Position numbers and translations under genes: made by a program. A stretch of 64,000 bases of DNA from Pontiella desulfatans (GTDB lineage Bacteria > Verrucomicrobiota > Kiritimatiellia > Kiritimatiellales > Pontiellaceae): NCBI RefSeq assembly GCF_900890425.1, contig NZ_CAAHFG010000002.1, positions 248,001-312,000 on the forward strand, given 5' to 3'. The notes under the pieces are model-generated. The model saw nothing but the letters and a program-made list of their open reading frames with translations, made no database searches and was not told the origin of the DNA. Of the stretch, positions 25,886 to 33,332 are shown piece by piece. The stretch's first letter is position 1. The number at the start of each line of letters is the position of its first letter.

Positions 25886-27566
25886 ATCTGTTTTTACATT
25901 AGGCATGCTGGCAGTTGCCGCACACGCTGCGCCGCCCAGCCAGTGGCCGTATTGGCCGGAGTATTCCAAGACGCCGGTGGGTGAAATCCAACCTCAGGCA
26001 TGGCGGATGCAGGATGATGTGATTGACGGCTGGGATTGGTCGATGCCGCCACACGTCAAGCCGTCCGAGCGCTCGCTTATGGGACTGCAGCGCATGATTG
26101 GAACCAGGAAGCCCGTGGAGAAGGTCGAACCCGGATTTCCCGTAAATGCCGCAACACTCCACTGGATCAATTGGCGCGAGATTGAGCCTGAGGAAGGTGT
26201 GTATCGCTGGGATATTGTCAAGGCACGGATCGAGGAAACCCGCGCCCAGGGGTGTGATTCCATCCTGCGCATCCTTACATCGTCCAAGGCGATGGGGCGC
26301 AATGGGGTCTACCATCCGGAAAAGGGCGTTGCGCCGCGCTGGTTGGAAAAATACGATATCCCATCCAGTATTGATAAAAAGAATGCGAATAACGAAAACT
26401 ATGATCCGGGGCATCCGGAATTTCACAAACGCTACATCAAACTGATTAATTCCTTCGCGGCGAGCGGGATCCCGCAGATGCTGAAGGCCGCGTATGCCGG
26501 CTATGCCTCTCCGTCATTCGGTGATGAAGGGATCGGGCCGCACGGTGTGGATCCTGATACGGTTCCGCATGTGATGGAACGGCTCGATGCCTGGGGGAGG
26601 GCCTTCAAGGGGATGGAGCATAAGGTCTTTATGGGCGGTCCGAGTGAATATGGCTTTGAGAAGGGGTTTGGTGTTCGGCGCGGTTTTGTGGAGATGTATC
26701 TCTATACGCTGCCGGATCAACATATCGGCCAGTCGATCGATACGAATGGGTATGTGGTGGTCGATGAAAACTCACCGGTGCTGAAGCGAAACCCGTTTCA
26801 CGGGGAAGTGAATGAAGAATATGAGGAAGCGTGGGCGACTCCTGATCGCGATTTTCGGTTTGGAGAGACGACCGACAGTTTTGCTTATCGTTATTTTTGC
26901 GCCAACCTGCGCCTGCTGCAGATGCGGTGTTCGTATGTGCATAACAAGGATACGATCATTCCGGAGATGCTGCCGTTCGTGGCCCAGGAACTGGGGCGCA
27001 CGGTTGAGGATGCGCCTGATGTCTGGTGCTTTATGCGCGAGAGTTATCTAAAACCGAAGAACTATCAGAAGCATGACTGGCTGGATCGGCCGATCAGTGC
27101 AACAGAGATGGAAAACGGCATTCCTGCTAAAAACTGGGAACGTTGGCTGTATCAGCGCGATTCGGAAGGTTTTGAGACCGAGCCGGCGATTAAAATTGAT
27201 CAGCCGCCGAATCAGATGTGGATGGTCCAGCCCGGCAGGTATTATGACTACATTGCCCGGAAGGGAAAACAGATCGGCCTGGCGGTGGACGATCGTTGGT
27301 GCGGCGGTGGACCGGTTGATGTGGCGGTGAAGGTGACCTATTTTGATGTCGGCCGGGGCAATGTTGAAGTCGGGCTGAGGACCAAAAAAGGCGGTGCGCG
27401 CAAAAGAATTAAGCTGACCGATTCCAGAAAACTCAGAACCGCTACCTTCTTTGTTGATGACGCAGTTTTCAGCGCAAAAGATCTGGAGTATGACATCATC
27501 TTTAAATCTTCGGGGGATGAGGCGGTTATTTCGTTTGTCCGTGTTGTCAAGATTTGCCACATCTAA
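25875..27566 (+). CDS. GH-A-like secreted hydrolase, WPYWPEY paralogue 1
   Basis: ATG at 25875 inside the previous gene (GGAAGTGGA upstream) gives signal peptide MIAKSVFTLGMLAVAAHA. The mature start is WPYWPEYSKTPVGEIQPQAW, then DDVIDGWDWSMPP. The barrel starts LHWINWREIEPEEGVYRWD. Highly conserved segments include LDAWGRAFKGMEHKVFMGG, GFGVRRGFVEMYLYTLPD and NEEYEEAWATPDRDFRFG, where NEEYEE could hold a catalytic Glu. A C-terminal beta domain contains IGLAVDDRWCGGGPVDVAVK. Paralogues are at 27944-29557 and 60420-63182. I do not recognise a characterised GH family. Confidence 0.65.
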   Translation: MIAKSVFTLGMLAVAAHAAPPSQWPYWPEYSKTPVGEIQPQAWRMQDDVIDGWDWSMPPHVKPSERSLMGLQRMIGTRKPVEKVEPGFPVNAATLHWINWREIEPEEGVYRWDIVKARIEETRAQGCDSILRILTSSKAMGRNGVYHPEKGVAPRWLEKYDIPSSIDKKNANNENYDPGHPEFHKRYIKLINSFAASGIPQMLKAAYAGYASPSFGDEGIGPHGVDPDTVPHVMERLDAWGRAFKGMEHKVFMGGPSEYGFEKGFGVRRGFVEMYLYTLPDQHIGQSIDTNGYVVVDENSPVLKRNPFHGEVNEEYEEAWATPDRDFRFGETTDSFAYRYFCANLRLLQMRCSYVHNKDTIIPEMLPFVAQELGRTVEDAPDVWCFMRESYLKPKNYQKHDWLDRPISATEMENGIPAKNWERWLYQRDSEGFETEPAIKIDQPPNQMWMVQPGRYYDYIARKGKQIGLAVDDRWCGGGPVDVAVKVTYFDVGRGNVEVGLRTKKGGARKRIKLTDSRKLRTATFFVDDAVFSAKDLEYDIIFKSSGDEAVISFVRVVKICHI

Positions 27567-27780
27567 TTCATCTGCAAAATCTCGGCTCGCAGATGAACTT
27601 GTCCGCCGAAGTCTTGACGAAGGAGGAACTCAGGCCGGAACGGCCTCCTCTAGCAGCAACGCTGCGGGTGGTCAAAGAAACATCCTGAAAGGCCTGCACG
27701 CCGACTCTTCACCGGAAGGTTTTAACCACCCGCTCGCAAGCTCGCTAGAGAATGGGAGTGGCGCTGCGCGCTGAGGGTTT
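27567..27780. repeat. Repeat-rich intergenic region with inverted repeat copy 3
   Basis: This gap contains CAGATGAACTTGTCCGCCGA followed by AGTCTTGACGAAGGAGG, a hairpin GAGGAACTC-AGGCC-GGAAC-GGCCT-CCTC, and at 27721-27761 the block AACCACCCGCTCGCAAGCTC, whose reverse complement matches 3061-3116 and 12279-12310. No coding potential is seen. The rest of the gap (27781-27888) is AT-rich with nothing recognised. Confidence 0.5.
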
Positions 27781-27888
27781 TTCGTAGGAAAAACTGAGAT
27801 TATAATTGTCTGAAACTTCTTAACTTTTCACCCATTAGGGGTGAGATTAAATGTGATGGAATTATTTCTCCTGAAACCTGGCGAATTC

Positions 27889-27916
27889 CGTTTAGGTTTT
27901 CACAAATTTTCCGTTT
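27889..27916 (+). promoter_or_regulatory. ECF-type promoter (CGTTTAG-N16-CGTTT)
   Basis: An exact TTTAG-N16-CGT site; the predicted start of transcription is only about 20-25 bases before the ATG at 27944, giving a very short leader. Confidence 0.75.
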
Positions 27917-27943
27917 ATATAGTTAAATATGAACGAGGTTTTA

Positions 27944-29557
27944 ATGAGAGTGTATAGGGAAATCGGTCTGCTGTTGATGGGGCTGGTATATCATGGGCAT
28001 GCAGCAGTGCCGGAGGCGTGGCCGTATTGGCCGGAATATCATAAGACTCCGCTGAGTGAGATTCGTCCGCAGGAGTGGCAGGAACAGGATCATATTATCG
28101 ATGGGTGGGACTGGTCGCTTCCGCCCTCTGTTGAACCTGCGCCGAATGGCCTGATGGCGGTCAAGCGTACCCAGAACCTGAAGCGTTCACTTAACGGCTT
28201 CCTTGAACCAGTTGATTTGCCGATGAATCCGACGGTTACTCTCTGGATTAAATGGAAAGATCTGGAACCGGTGGAGGGGAACTATCAATTCGACGTTCTC
28301 CGGACGCGGGTCGAAGAGGCGGAGCAACTGGGGTATTCCGTGGTGTTGCGCATGCTCTTTTCCGCAACCAATTTTGCGCCGGAGTGGATTCAGGATTATG
28401 ACATTCCGATCCGGGAAGAGCATAAAAAGTCCAAAATGATCAATTATGAGGTATCGCATCCTGAATTTCACAATCGGTATGTCGGCCTTATCGATGCGTT
28501 GGGGCAAAGCGGAATTCCGAATATGGATGCGCTGAAGGGCGCGTTTTTAGGGTATGCCTCGCCATCCAACGGCGATGAGGGGATCGGGCCGCATGGCGTT
28601 GATCCGGACACAGTTCCGCATGTGATTGAGCGGCTTGATGCCTGGGGGCGTGCATTTAAAGGCGTTGAGCACAAGGTGTTCATGGGTGGTATTTCGCAAC
28701 ATGGATTGGATCTGGGGTTTGGGATCCGCCGGGGCTTTGTGGAGATGTATCTGTATCATATTCCGGATGAGCTGCTCGGTCAGTCGGTCGATGACGCGGG
28801 CTATCTCTTTGTGGATGATTCGGTGGATGTGCTGAAGCGGAATATTTTTCATGGCGAGGAGAATGAAGAATATGAAGAAGCCTGGGCGACGGAAAAACGC
28901 GATTTCCGCTTCGGTCCTAATACGGATAGTTATTCCTATCGTTATTTTACCTCCAACCTGCGGTTGCTCCAGATGCAGTCCAACTATGTGCTCTATAATT
29001 CGTTCTCCATTATGCCGGAGCAGATGGTCTGGGTAGGGCAGACGCTTGGGCGCACCGTCGAGGATTCGCCGGACATCTGGTGTTCGTTACGTGAAAGCTA
29101 TGTGCGACGCGTTGGGCCGGTTAAAAATTTTGAGCGTTGGCTTTATCAGCGCGACTCCGAAGGGTTTGAGACCGAGCCCGCTGTGAAAATCGATCAGGCG
29201 ATTGAGATGTGGATGGTGGAGCCGGGTAGCTATTACGACTATGTCGCCCGCAAGGGAAAACAGATCGGTCTGGCGGTGGATGACCGCTGGTGCGGCGGTG
29301 GCCCCGTCGATGTGGCGATTAAAGTAACCTATTTTGATGTGGGGCGCGGTACGGTGGATGTGGGTGTTCGAACCCGGAAGGGCGGGGCGCGGAAACGAAT
29401 CAAACTGACCGGGACCGAAAAACTCAGGACCGCCACTTTTTTCATTGATGATGCGATTTTCAATGCCAAAGGCATGGATTATGACCTTATATTCCATGGT
29501 TCGGGGGCTGAAGCCGTTTTATCGTTTGTGCGTGTCATCCGGGTGGGAAAGCTTTAG
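27944..29557 (+). CDS. GH-A-like secreted hydrolase, WPYWPEY paralogue 2
   Basis: ATG at 27944 follows ACGAGG by six bases and gives signal peptide MRVYREIGLLLMGLVYHGHA; ATG at 27929 is the alternative. The protein is colinear with 25875-27566 throughout (WPYWPEYHKTPLSEIRPQEW, LDAWGRAFKGVEHKVFMGG, NEEYEEAWATEKRDFRFG, IGLAVDDRWCGGGPVDVAIK), but lacks a short insert near residue 400. Long stretches are nearly identical at DNA level, which indicates tandem duplication. It is followed after 13 bp by the RAYT-type gene. Confidence 0.65.
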   Translation: MRVYREIGLLLMGLVYHGHAAVPEAWPYWPEYHKTPLSEIRPQEWQEQDHIIDGWDWSLPPSVEPAPNGLMAVKRTQNLKRSLNGFLEPVDLPMNPTVTLWIKWKDLEPVEGNYQFDVLRTRVEEAEQLGYSVVLRMLFSATNFAPEWIQDYDIPIREEHKKSKMINYEVSHPEFHNRYVGLIDALGQSGIPNMDALKGAFLGYASPSNGDEGIGPHGVDPDTVPHVIERLDAWGRAFKGVEHKVFMGGISQHGLDLGFGIRRGFVEMYLYHIPDELLGQSVDDAGYLFVDDSVDVLKRNIFHGEENEEYEEAWATEKRDFRFGPNTDSYSYRYFTSNLRLLQMQSNYVLYNSFSIMPEQMVWVGQTLGRTVEDSPDIWCSLRESYVRRVGPVKNFERWLYQRDSEGFETEPAVKIDQAIEMWMVEPGSYYDYVARKGKQIGLAVDDRWCGGGPVDVAIKVTYFDVGRGTVDVGVRTRKGGARKRIKLTGTEKLRTATFFIDDAIFNAKGMDYDLIFHGSGAEAVLSFVRVIRVGKL

Positions 29558-29570
29558 ATTTTTTACATTC

Positions 29571-30473
29571 ATGAGCAAGAGTCCATACAACCCCGAAATC
29601 CATCATCGCCGGTCGATCCGGCTGAAGGGGCATGATTATGCCGGGGGCGGGTTGTATTTTATCACAATTTGCGCCCACAGGGAATTCATCGCGACCATGC
29701 ATGGAAATCCATTCTTTGGTGCAACATGCATATCGCCCATTCAGGAGATCATTAAGGCCGAATGGAAAAAAACGGCTGAATTGCGTCCGTATGTTCGGTT
29801 GGGTGAAATGGTGGTTATGCCTGATCATTTCCATGCATTGATTGCGTTGAAGGGGGGGCATGCGCCATTGGGGGATGTGGTCGGGGCATTCAAGGCGGCG
29901 GTTAGCCGCGAAATCCACCGTAGGGGCGACATGCATGTCGCCCGTACTGTACGGATATGGCACCGCAATTATTATGAAATGATTGTACGCAGTGCGGATG
30001 CCGAGAAGAAGATTGCCGATTATATTCGGATGAATCCGTGGCGGTGCGTGCAGCAGTTCGGCAATGGATTGCGCGGAATGGGTAATCCGGCGCTTTGGAA
30101 TTTGGACAAACTGGGCGTGTTATGCAGCCGGAACGCCCCGCGCCCCAGGAGCATTAAAAATGCAGGGGTTTATTTGGGTGGATTCCATTCGTCCATGGAA
30201 AAAGAGATTTTTGCGAAGCTGTTGGAGCTGAAGAAACCGGTCATTTGGTGTCCGGCCTGGGGATTGGAAAAGGCGGCATTGATGCCGGGGGTGAGCGAAG
30301 CCTTAGAGGCCAATCGAATGCTGATTCTGGAAATGAAGAATCGCGAGGGTAATCTTGTGGCGGCGGAGCAGCGCAACCGTTTTGTAATTGAGTCTGCCGA
30401 TGAGCTGTGGCTTCCGCATATCACGCGCGGCGGCATGCTGGATCGCCTGTTGGCGGAAAGGAAGCCGGCATGA
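29571..30473 (+). CDS. RAYT-type Y1 transposase fused to DprA/SLOG-like domain
   Basis: The start at 29571 gives 300 residues. The N-terminal ~165 residues are a REP-associated tyrosine transposase: HDYAGGGLYFITICAHREF, MVVMPDHFHALIAL (H86-F-H88 metal site) and RIWHRNYYEMIVR (candidate nucleophile Y134 or Y135). The C-terminal ~130 residues read LDKLGVLCSRNAPRP, GVYLGGFHSSMEKEIFAKLL, KKPVIWCPAWGLE and FVIESADELWLPHITRGGML, a Rossmann-like fold most like SLOG/DprA proteins. The stop overlaps the ECF sigma start by ATGA. A perfect 20-bp palindrome lies in the gene just before the catalytic Tyr. It probably acts on REP-type palindromes; linkage to a sigma factor is unusual. Confidence 0.8.
   Translation: MSKSPYNPEIHHRRSIRLKGHDYAGGGLYFITICAHREFIATMHGNPFFGATCISPIQEIIKAEWKKTAELRPYVRLGEMVVMPDHFHALIALKGGHAPLGDVVGAFKAAVSREIHRRGDMHVARTVRIWHRNYYEMIVRSADAEKKIADYIRMNPWRCVQQFGNGLRGMGNPALWNLDKLGVLCSRNAPRPRSIKNAGVYLGGFHSSMEKEIFAKLLELKKPVIWCPAWGLEKAALMPGVSEALEANRMLILEMKNREGNLVAAEQRNRFVIESADELWLPHITRGGMLDRLLAERKPA
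29924..29943. repeat. Perfect 20-bp palindrome in the RAYT gene
   Basis: GGGCGACATGCATGTCGCCC, flanked by CCGTA on the left and TACGG on the right, is self-complementary and encodes RGDMHVA in the RAYT frame. Related ACATGCATATCGCCC sequence occurs about 200 bp upstream in the same gene. It resembles a REP target palindrome. Confidence 0.75.
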
Positions 30474-31063
30474 GCGAAGAGTGGAATACAAGGCAGTCAC
30501 TGCTGATCCGGGCGAAGGATCCGACCGACGAGGAGGCTTGGGCGGATTTTGTAAAGTATTACGAACGCTTTATCTATCACCTGCTGCACCGCATGAATAT
30601 CCATGCGGCTGACTTTGATGATATGGTTCAGGTGATTCTGGTGAAGCTATGGAAGAATCTTCAGAAGTATGAAAAGCATGAGGCCAAGTTCCGCACCTGG
30701 CTGGCGCTCGTGGTTCGCAATGCGGTGTATGATTATTACAAAGCTGAGCAGCGACGGGGTAAGGTGATCGCGAGTGATGTCGAACTCGATGAATCGGTGC
30801 AACCCTCCGAGGGGTCGGATCTGGAAACGATCATTGAGAAAGAGTGGGAACTGTACATGACAAACTTTGCGCTCGAGCGGATGCGCGGGATTTTTTCAGC
30901 AACTGCGGTGCAGGTGTTTGAGTTGAGTCTGACAGGAAAGGCGGCCAAGGAGATTGCAGGGCAGCTTAAGATTACTGTTGATTCGGTCTATACCCTTAAA
31001 AACAGGGTAAAAGCGCGTTTTATCAAAGAGATCGGAGCGATCATGCGAGAGGTGGAGTTTTAG
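30470..31063 (+). CDS. ECF-type RNA polymerase sigma factor (pair 2)
   Basis: ATG at 30470 overlaps the RAYT stop (ATGA), giving a 197-residue protein. Region 2 contains YYERFIYHLLHRMNIHAADF, DDMVQVILVKLWKNL and FRTWLALVVRNAVYDYY; region 4 contains AAKEIAGQLKITVDSVYTLK. It is colinear with the sigma factor at 3174-3809, so the two sigma/kinase pairs arose by duplication. Translation is probably coupled to the transposase-like gene. Confidence 0.92.
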   Translation: MSEEWNTRQSLLIRAKDPTDEEAWADFVKYYERFIYHLLHRMNIHAADFDDMVQVILVKLWKNLQKYEKHEAKFRTWLALVVRNAVYDYYKAEQRRGKVIASDVELDESVQPSEGSDLETIIEKEWELYMTNFALERMRGIFSATAVQVFELSLTGKAAKEIAGQLKITVDSVYTLKNRVKARFIKEIGAIMREVEF

Positions 31064-31085
31064 GCTGCGGAGCAGCCGATTTTTG
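31063..31085 (+). terminator. GGA-loop hairpin with T-run at sigma stop codon
   Basis: GGCTGC-GGA-GCAGCC starts on the last base of the sigma stop codon and is followed by GATTTTT. It matches in position and loop the hairpin after the first sigma gene (3810-3824). It could be a partial terminator that lowers kinase expression relative to sigma. Confidence 0.55.
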
Positions 31086-31189
31086 ATTGATGATTGCCGA
31101 ATGCCGATTTTCGGGTCTGCGACGCTTTTGAATAAAAGAGGCCAACGCCGACTGAGTTCCACCAATCGGCAATCAGAAATGCGTCATCG
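31086..31189. repeat. Inverted repeat element between sigma and kinase (copy 2)
   Basis: Outer arms GATGATTGCCGAATGCCGATT and AATCGGCAATCAGAAATGCG flank a core at 31110-31163 (TTCGGGTCTGCGACGC ... GGCCAACGCCGACTGAGTTC). The core is the reverse complement of 3857-3916 with few differences. The remaining bases to the kinase start hold an AAAAGGATAGAAG ribosome-site region. Confidence 0.65.
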
Positions 31190-31239
31190 AAGCGATTGAG
31201 GATGGCTCACTAAGCAACGCAAAAAGGATAGAAGTTAAA

Positions 31240-33219
31240 ATGCAAGAAACTAAAACCCTTCCAATCAACCCCCTGGTGCAGGACTTTTATCGCATGGCCG
31301 AGGAGTATGACGGCATCGATACGGAGGATATTAACCCTTCGTTGACCGATCTCTCGCAGGTGACGCAGCGCTACCAATCGCCGGAGGTACTTGCTGAAGG
31401 GGGAATGAAGCGGATTTATAAGGTTTATGATGCGCGCGCAAAGCGCGATCTTGCGCTGGCGATGCTGCGTGAAGATGCGCTGGAAGATCTGTGTGATCCA
31501 TTTATTCACGAGGCCTGGCTGACAGCACGGCTGGATCATCCCAATATTATCACCATTCATGATGTCGGGGTGAAGGAGGGAAAAAACCCCTATTTTACCA
31601 TGGACTTGAAACAGGGGTTGACGCTGCGGGAACTGATCGAAAAACTGCATGCCGGCGATCGAAAAATATTGGCTCAATATCCTTTGGAAGCGTTGCTTCA
31701 GATATTCCTGAAGATTTGTGATGCGGTTTCGTATGCCCATTCCGTTCATGTGATACATCTTGATCTGAAGCCGGCCAATATTCAGATCGGGGAATATGGA
31801 CGGGTCTTGGTCTGCGACTGGGGGCTGGGCCGGGTGCTGGGCGATGGGGACGATCCGCAGGAGCTGGATCGTATGCTGTTTAACCCCGATATGCTGGGGT
31901 CGGACGATTTGTACGGACAGTTTAAGGGGACGCCCGGGTATATGGCTCCGGAACAGTTGAAAGAGGATGGGGCGGTTGATGAACGGTCTGATATCTACGG
32001 GCTGGGCTGTATTCTCTATTCGCTGCTTACGTTTTTGCGGCCGCTGACCGGTGATGACGAGGAGATTATTCAACGGGCAAGAGATGGTGCGGTGGTCTCC
32101 CCGATCAAGCGGGCGGCCGAACGCGCTATCCCCGTCGCACTCAATGCGGTAACGATGAAAGCATTGGCGGTGGAACCGTCGAAGCGGTATGCCTCGGTGG
32201 ATAAACTGAGAACTGAGGTCCATCGCTATTTGACCGGATTTGCCACGGAGGCGGAGAATGCCGGGGTGTTTAAGCAGTTAAACCTGTTTTACCGCCGCAA
32301 CCGTCGTTTTTGCCTGACGATTCTATGTTCTTTGCTGGTGGTCGCCATCGGCGCCGCCTGGTCATTCCGCAAGCTGAGTGATAAGGAGCGGGCTGCTTCC
32401 GAGGCGCGGGAACATGCAGAACGTACGCTTTCGCTTTATCAGGCCGGCCAGACGGAACTTGAACGGATGAGTTTCGAGAATGCGGAATCCATTGTGCAAC
32501 TGGCGGAACGCTACCAGTTTCATGGCGATTATAACCGGGCAGAGGCAATCCTGAAGGCTGTGCTTCTGGCGGATGATTCAAATCAACTACTGCATCGGGA
32601 ACTTGGGAAACACTATTTTATCGATCAGGATTTCAATGCAGCTTTACCTCATTTAGATCGAGGGGTTTTTCGTAAAGACGATGTGTGCGAGACGGTCCTT
32701 CTGTATGCCGGGCTTACGGGCGACCAGAAGAAGCTGACGGCCGAGCAGATGGTTGATATTATACATCGCATACATGTTCACGAACCACTGGTGTTGCGTT
32801 TGGTATTACAGGATCAACGGAATCGTTTTGATCTCGAGGAGCGGGCGGAAATTATTGAGGCTTACCTTCGTATCATTAATCCGGATTGGGTCAATGGTTG
32901 GTTTGAGTATGATGCCGGTTCCAGTGTTCTTCGGCTGGGAGGCAAAGGGCTCCGCAGGGTGTCGACCCAGAAATCGGTTCTGATTGGACTTAATCCCCGG
33001 GTTCTGGATTTCAGTGGTTCAGAAGTTGATGAGCTTTGGAAGGAAGTGGATATCGCTGTTGAAGTTCTGGATGTTCGTGGAACCCGCATGGAAACCATCT
33101 GGTTTTTGAAGCGCTTTGTTCATCTCCGGGAACTCATCATCACGCCGGGACAGCTTTCCTCCGAAGAGCTTAGAAAGCTGCCGGAACGGGTTCAGGTGAT
33201 AGAACGCCCATATCCGTGA
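31240..33219 (+). CDS. WNK-like transmembrane Ser/Thr protein kinase (pair 2)
   Basis: This 659-residue paralogue of the kinase at 3960-5918 has the same order: kinase domain (about 44-335), one membrane segment (FCLTILCSLLVVAIGAAWSF), TPR-like helices and a leucine-rich tail (LREL...LSSEELRKL). The Gly-rich loop is AEGGMKRIYK with K57 at the third Gly. The VAIK position is LALA (A74). E91, HLDLKPAN, CDWGLG and GYMAPEQ are kept. Conservation of both the loop Lys and the Ala in two diverged copies argues for a selected WNK-type active site rather than decay. Its likely partner is the sigma factor upstream. Confidence 0.9.
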   Translation: MQETKTLPINPLVQDFYRMAEEYDGIDTEDINPSLTDLSQVTQRYQSPEVLAEGGMKRIYKVYDARAKRDLALAMLREDALEDLCDPFIHEAWLTARLDHPNIITIHDVGVKEGKNPYFTMDLKQGLTLRELIEKLHAGDRKILAQYPLEALLQIFLKICDAVSYAHSVHVIHLDLKPANIQIGEYGRVLVCDWGLGRVLGDGDDPQELDRMLFNPDMLGSDDLYGQFKGTPGYMAPEQLKEDGAVDERSDIYGLGCILYSLLTFLRPLTGDDEEIIQRARDGAVVSPIKRAAERAIPVALNAVTMKALAVEPSKRYASVDKLRTEVHRYLTGFATEAENAGVFKQLNLFYRRNRRFCLTILCSLLVVAIGAAWSFRKLSDKERAASEAREHAERTLSLYQAGQTELERMSFENAESIVQLAERYQFHGDYNRAEAILKAVLLADDSNQLLHRELGKHYFIDQDFNAALPHLDRGVFRKDDVCETVLLYAGLTGDQKKLTAEQMVDIIHRIHVHEPLVLRLVLQDQRNRFDLEERAEIIEAYLRIINPDWVNGWFEYDAGSSVLRLGGKGLRRVSTQKSVLIGLNPRVLDFSGSEVDELWKEVDIAVEVLDVRGTRMETIWFLKRFVHLRELIITPGQLSSEELRKLPERVQVIERPYP

Positions 33220-33234
33220 TTATTTTCATTCTTT

Positions 33235-33262
33235 TGTTTAGAATCATTTCTCTGCGCCGTTT
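33235..33262 (+). promoter_or_regulatory. ECF-type promoter (TGTTTAG-N16-CGTTT)
   Basis: An exact site just after the kinase gene and about 70 bp before the ATG of the beta-repeat protein at 33333. Confidence 0.75.
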
Positions 33263-33332
33263 CTGTACTTGAGTGAGGTGCTTCCGCTTAGGCGGGGGTT
33301 GGCGGAATCCGAAACAACTTCAAGGAGGCGGA

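Noticed and set aside
32656-32680. TTTAG ... CGT inside the second kinase gene
   Set aside because: The spacer is 14 bases and the site is within coding sequence.
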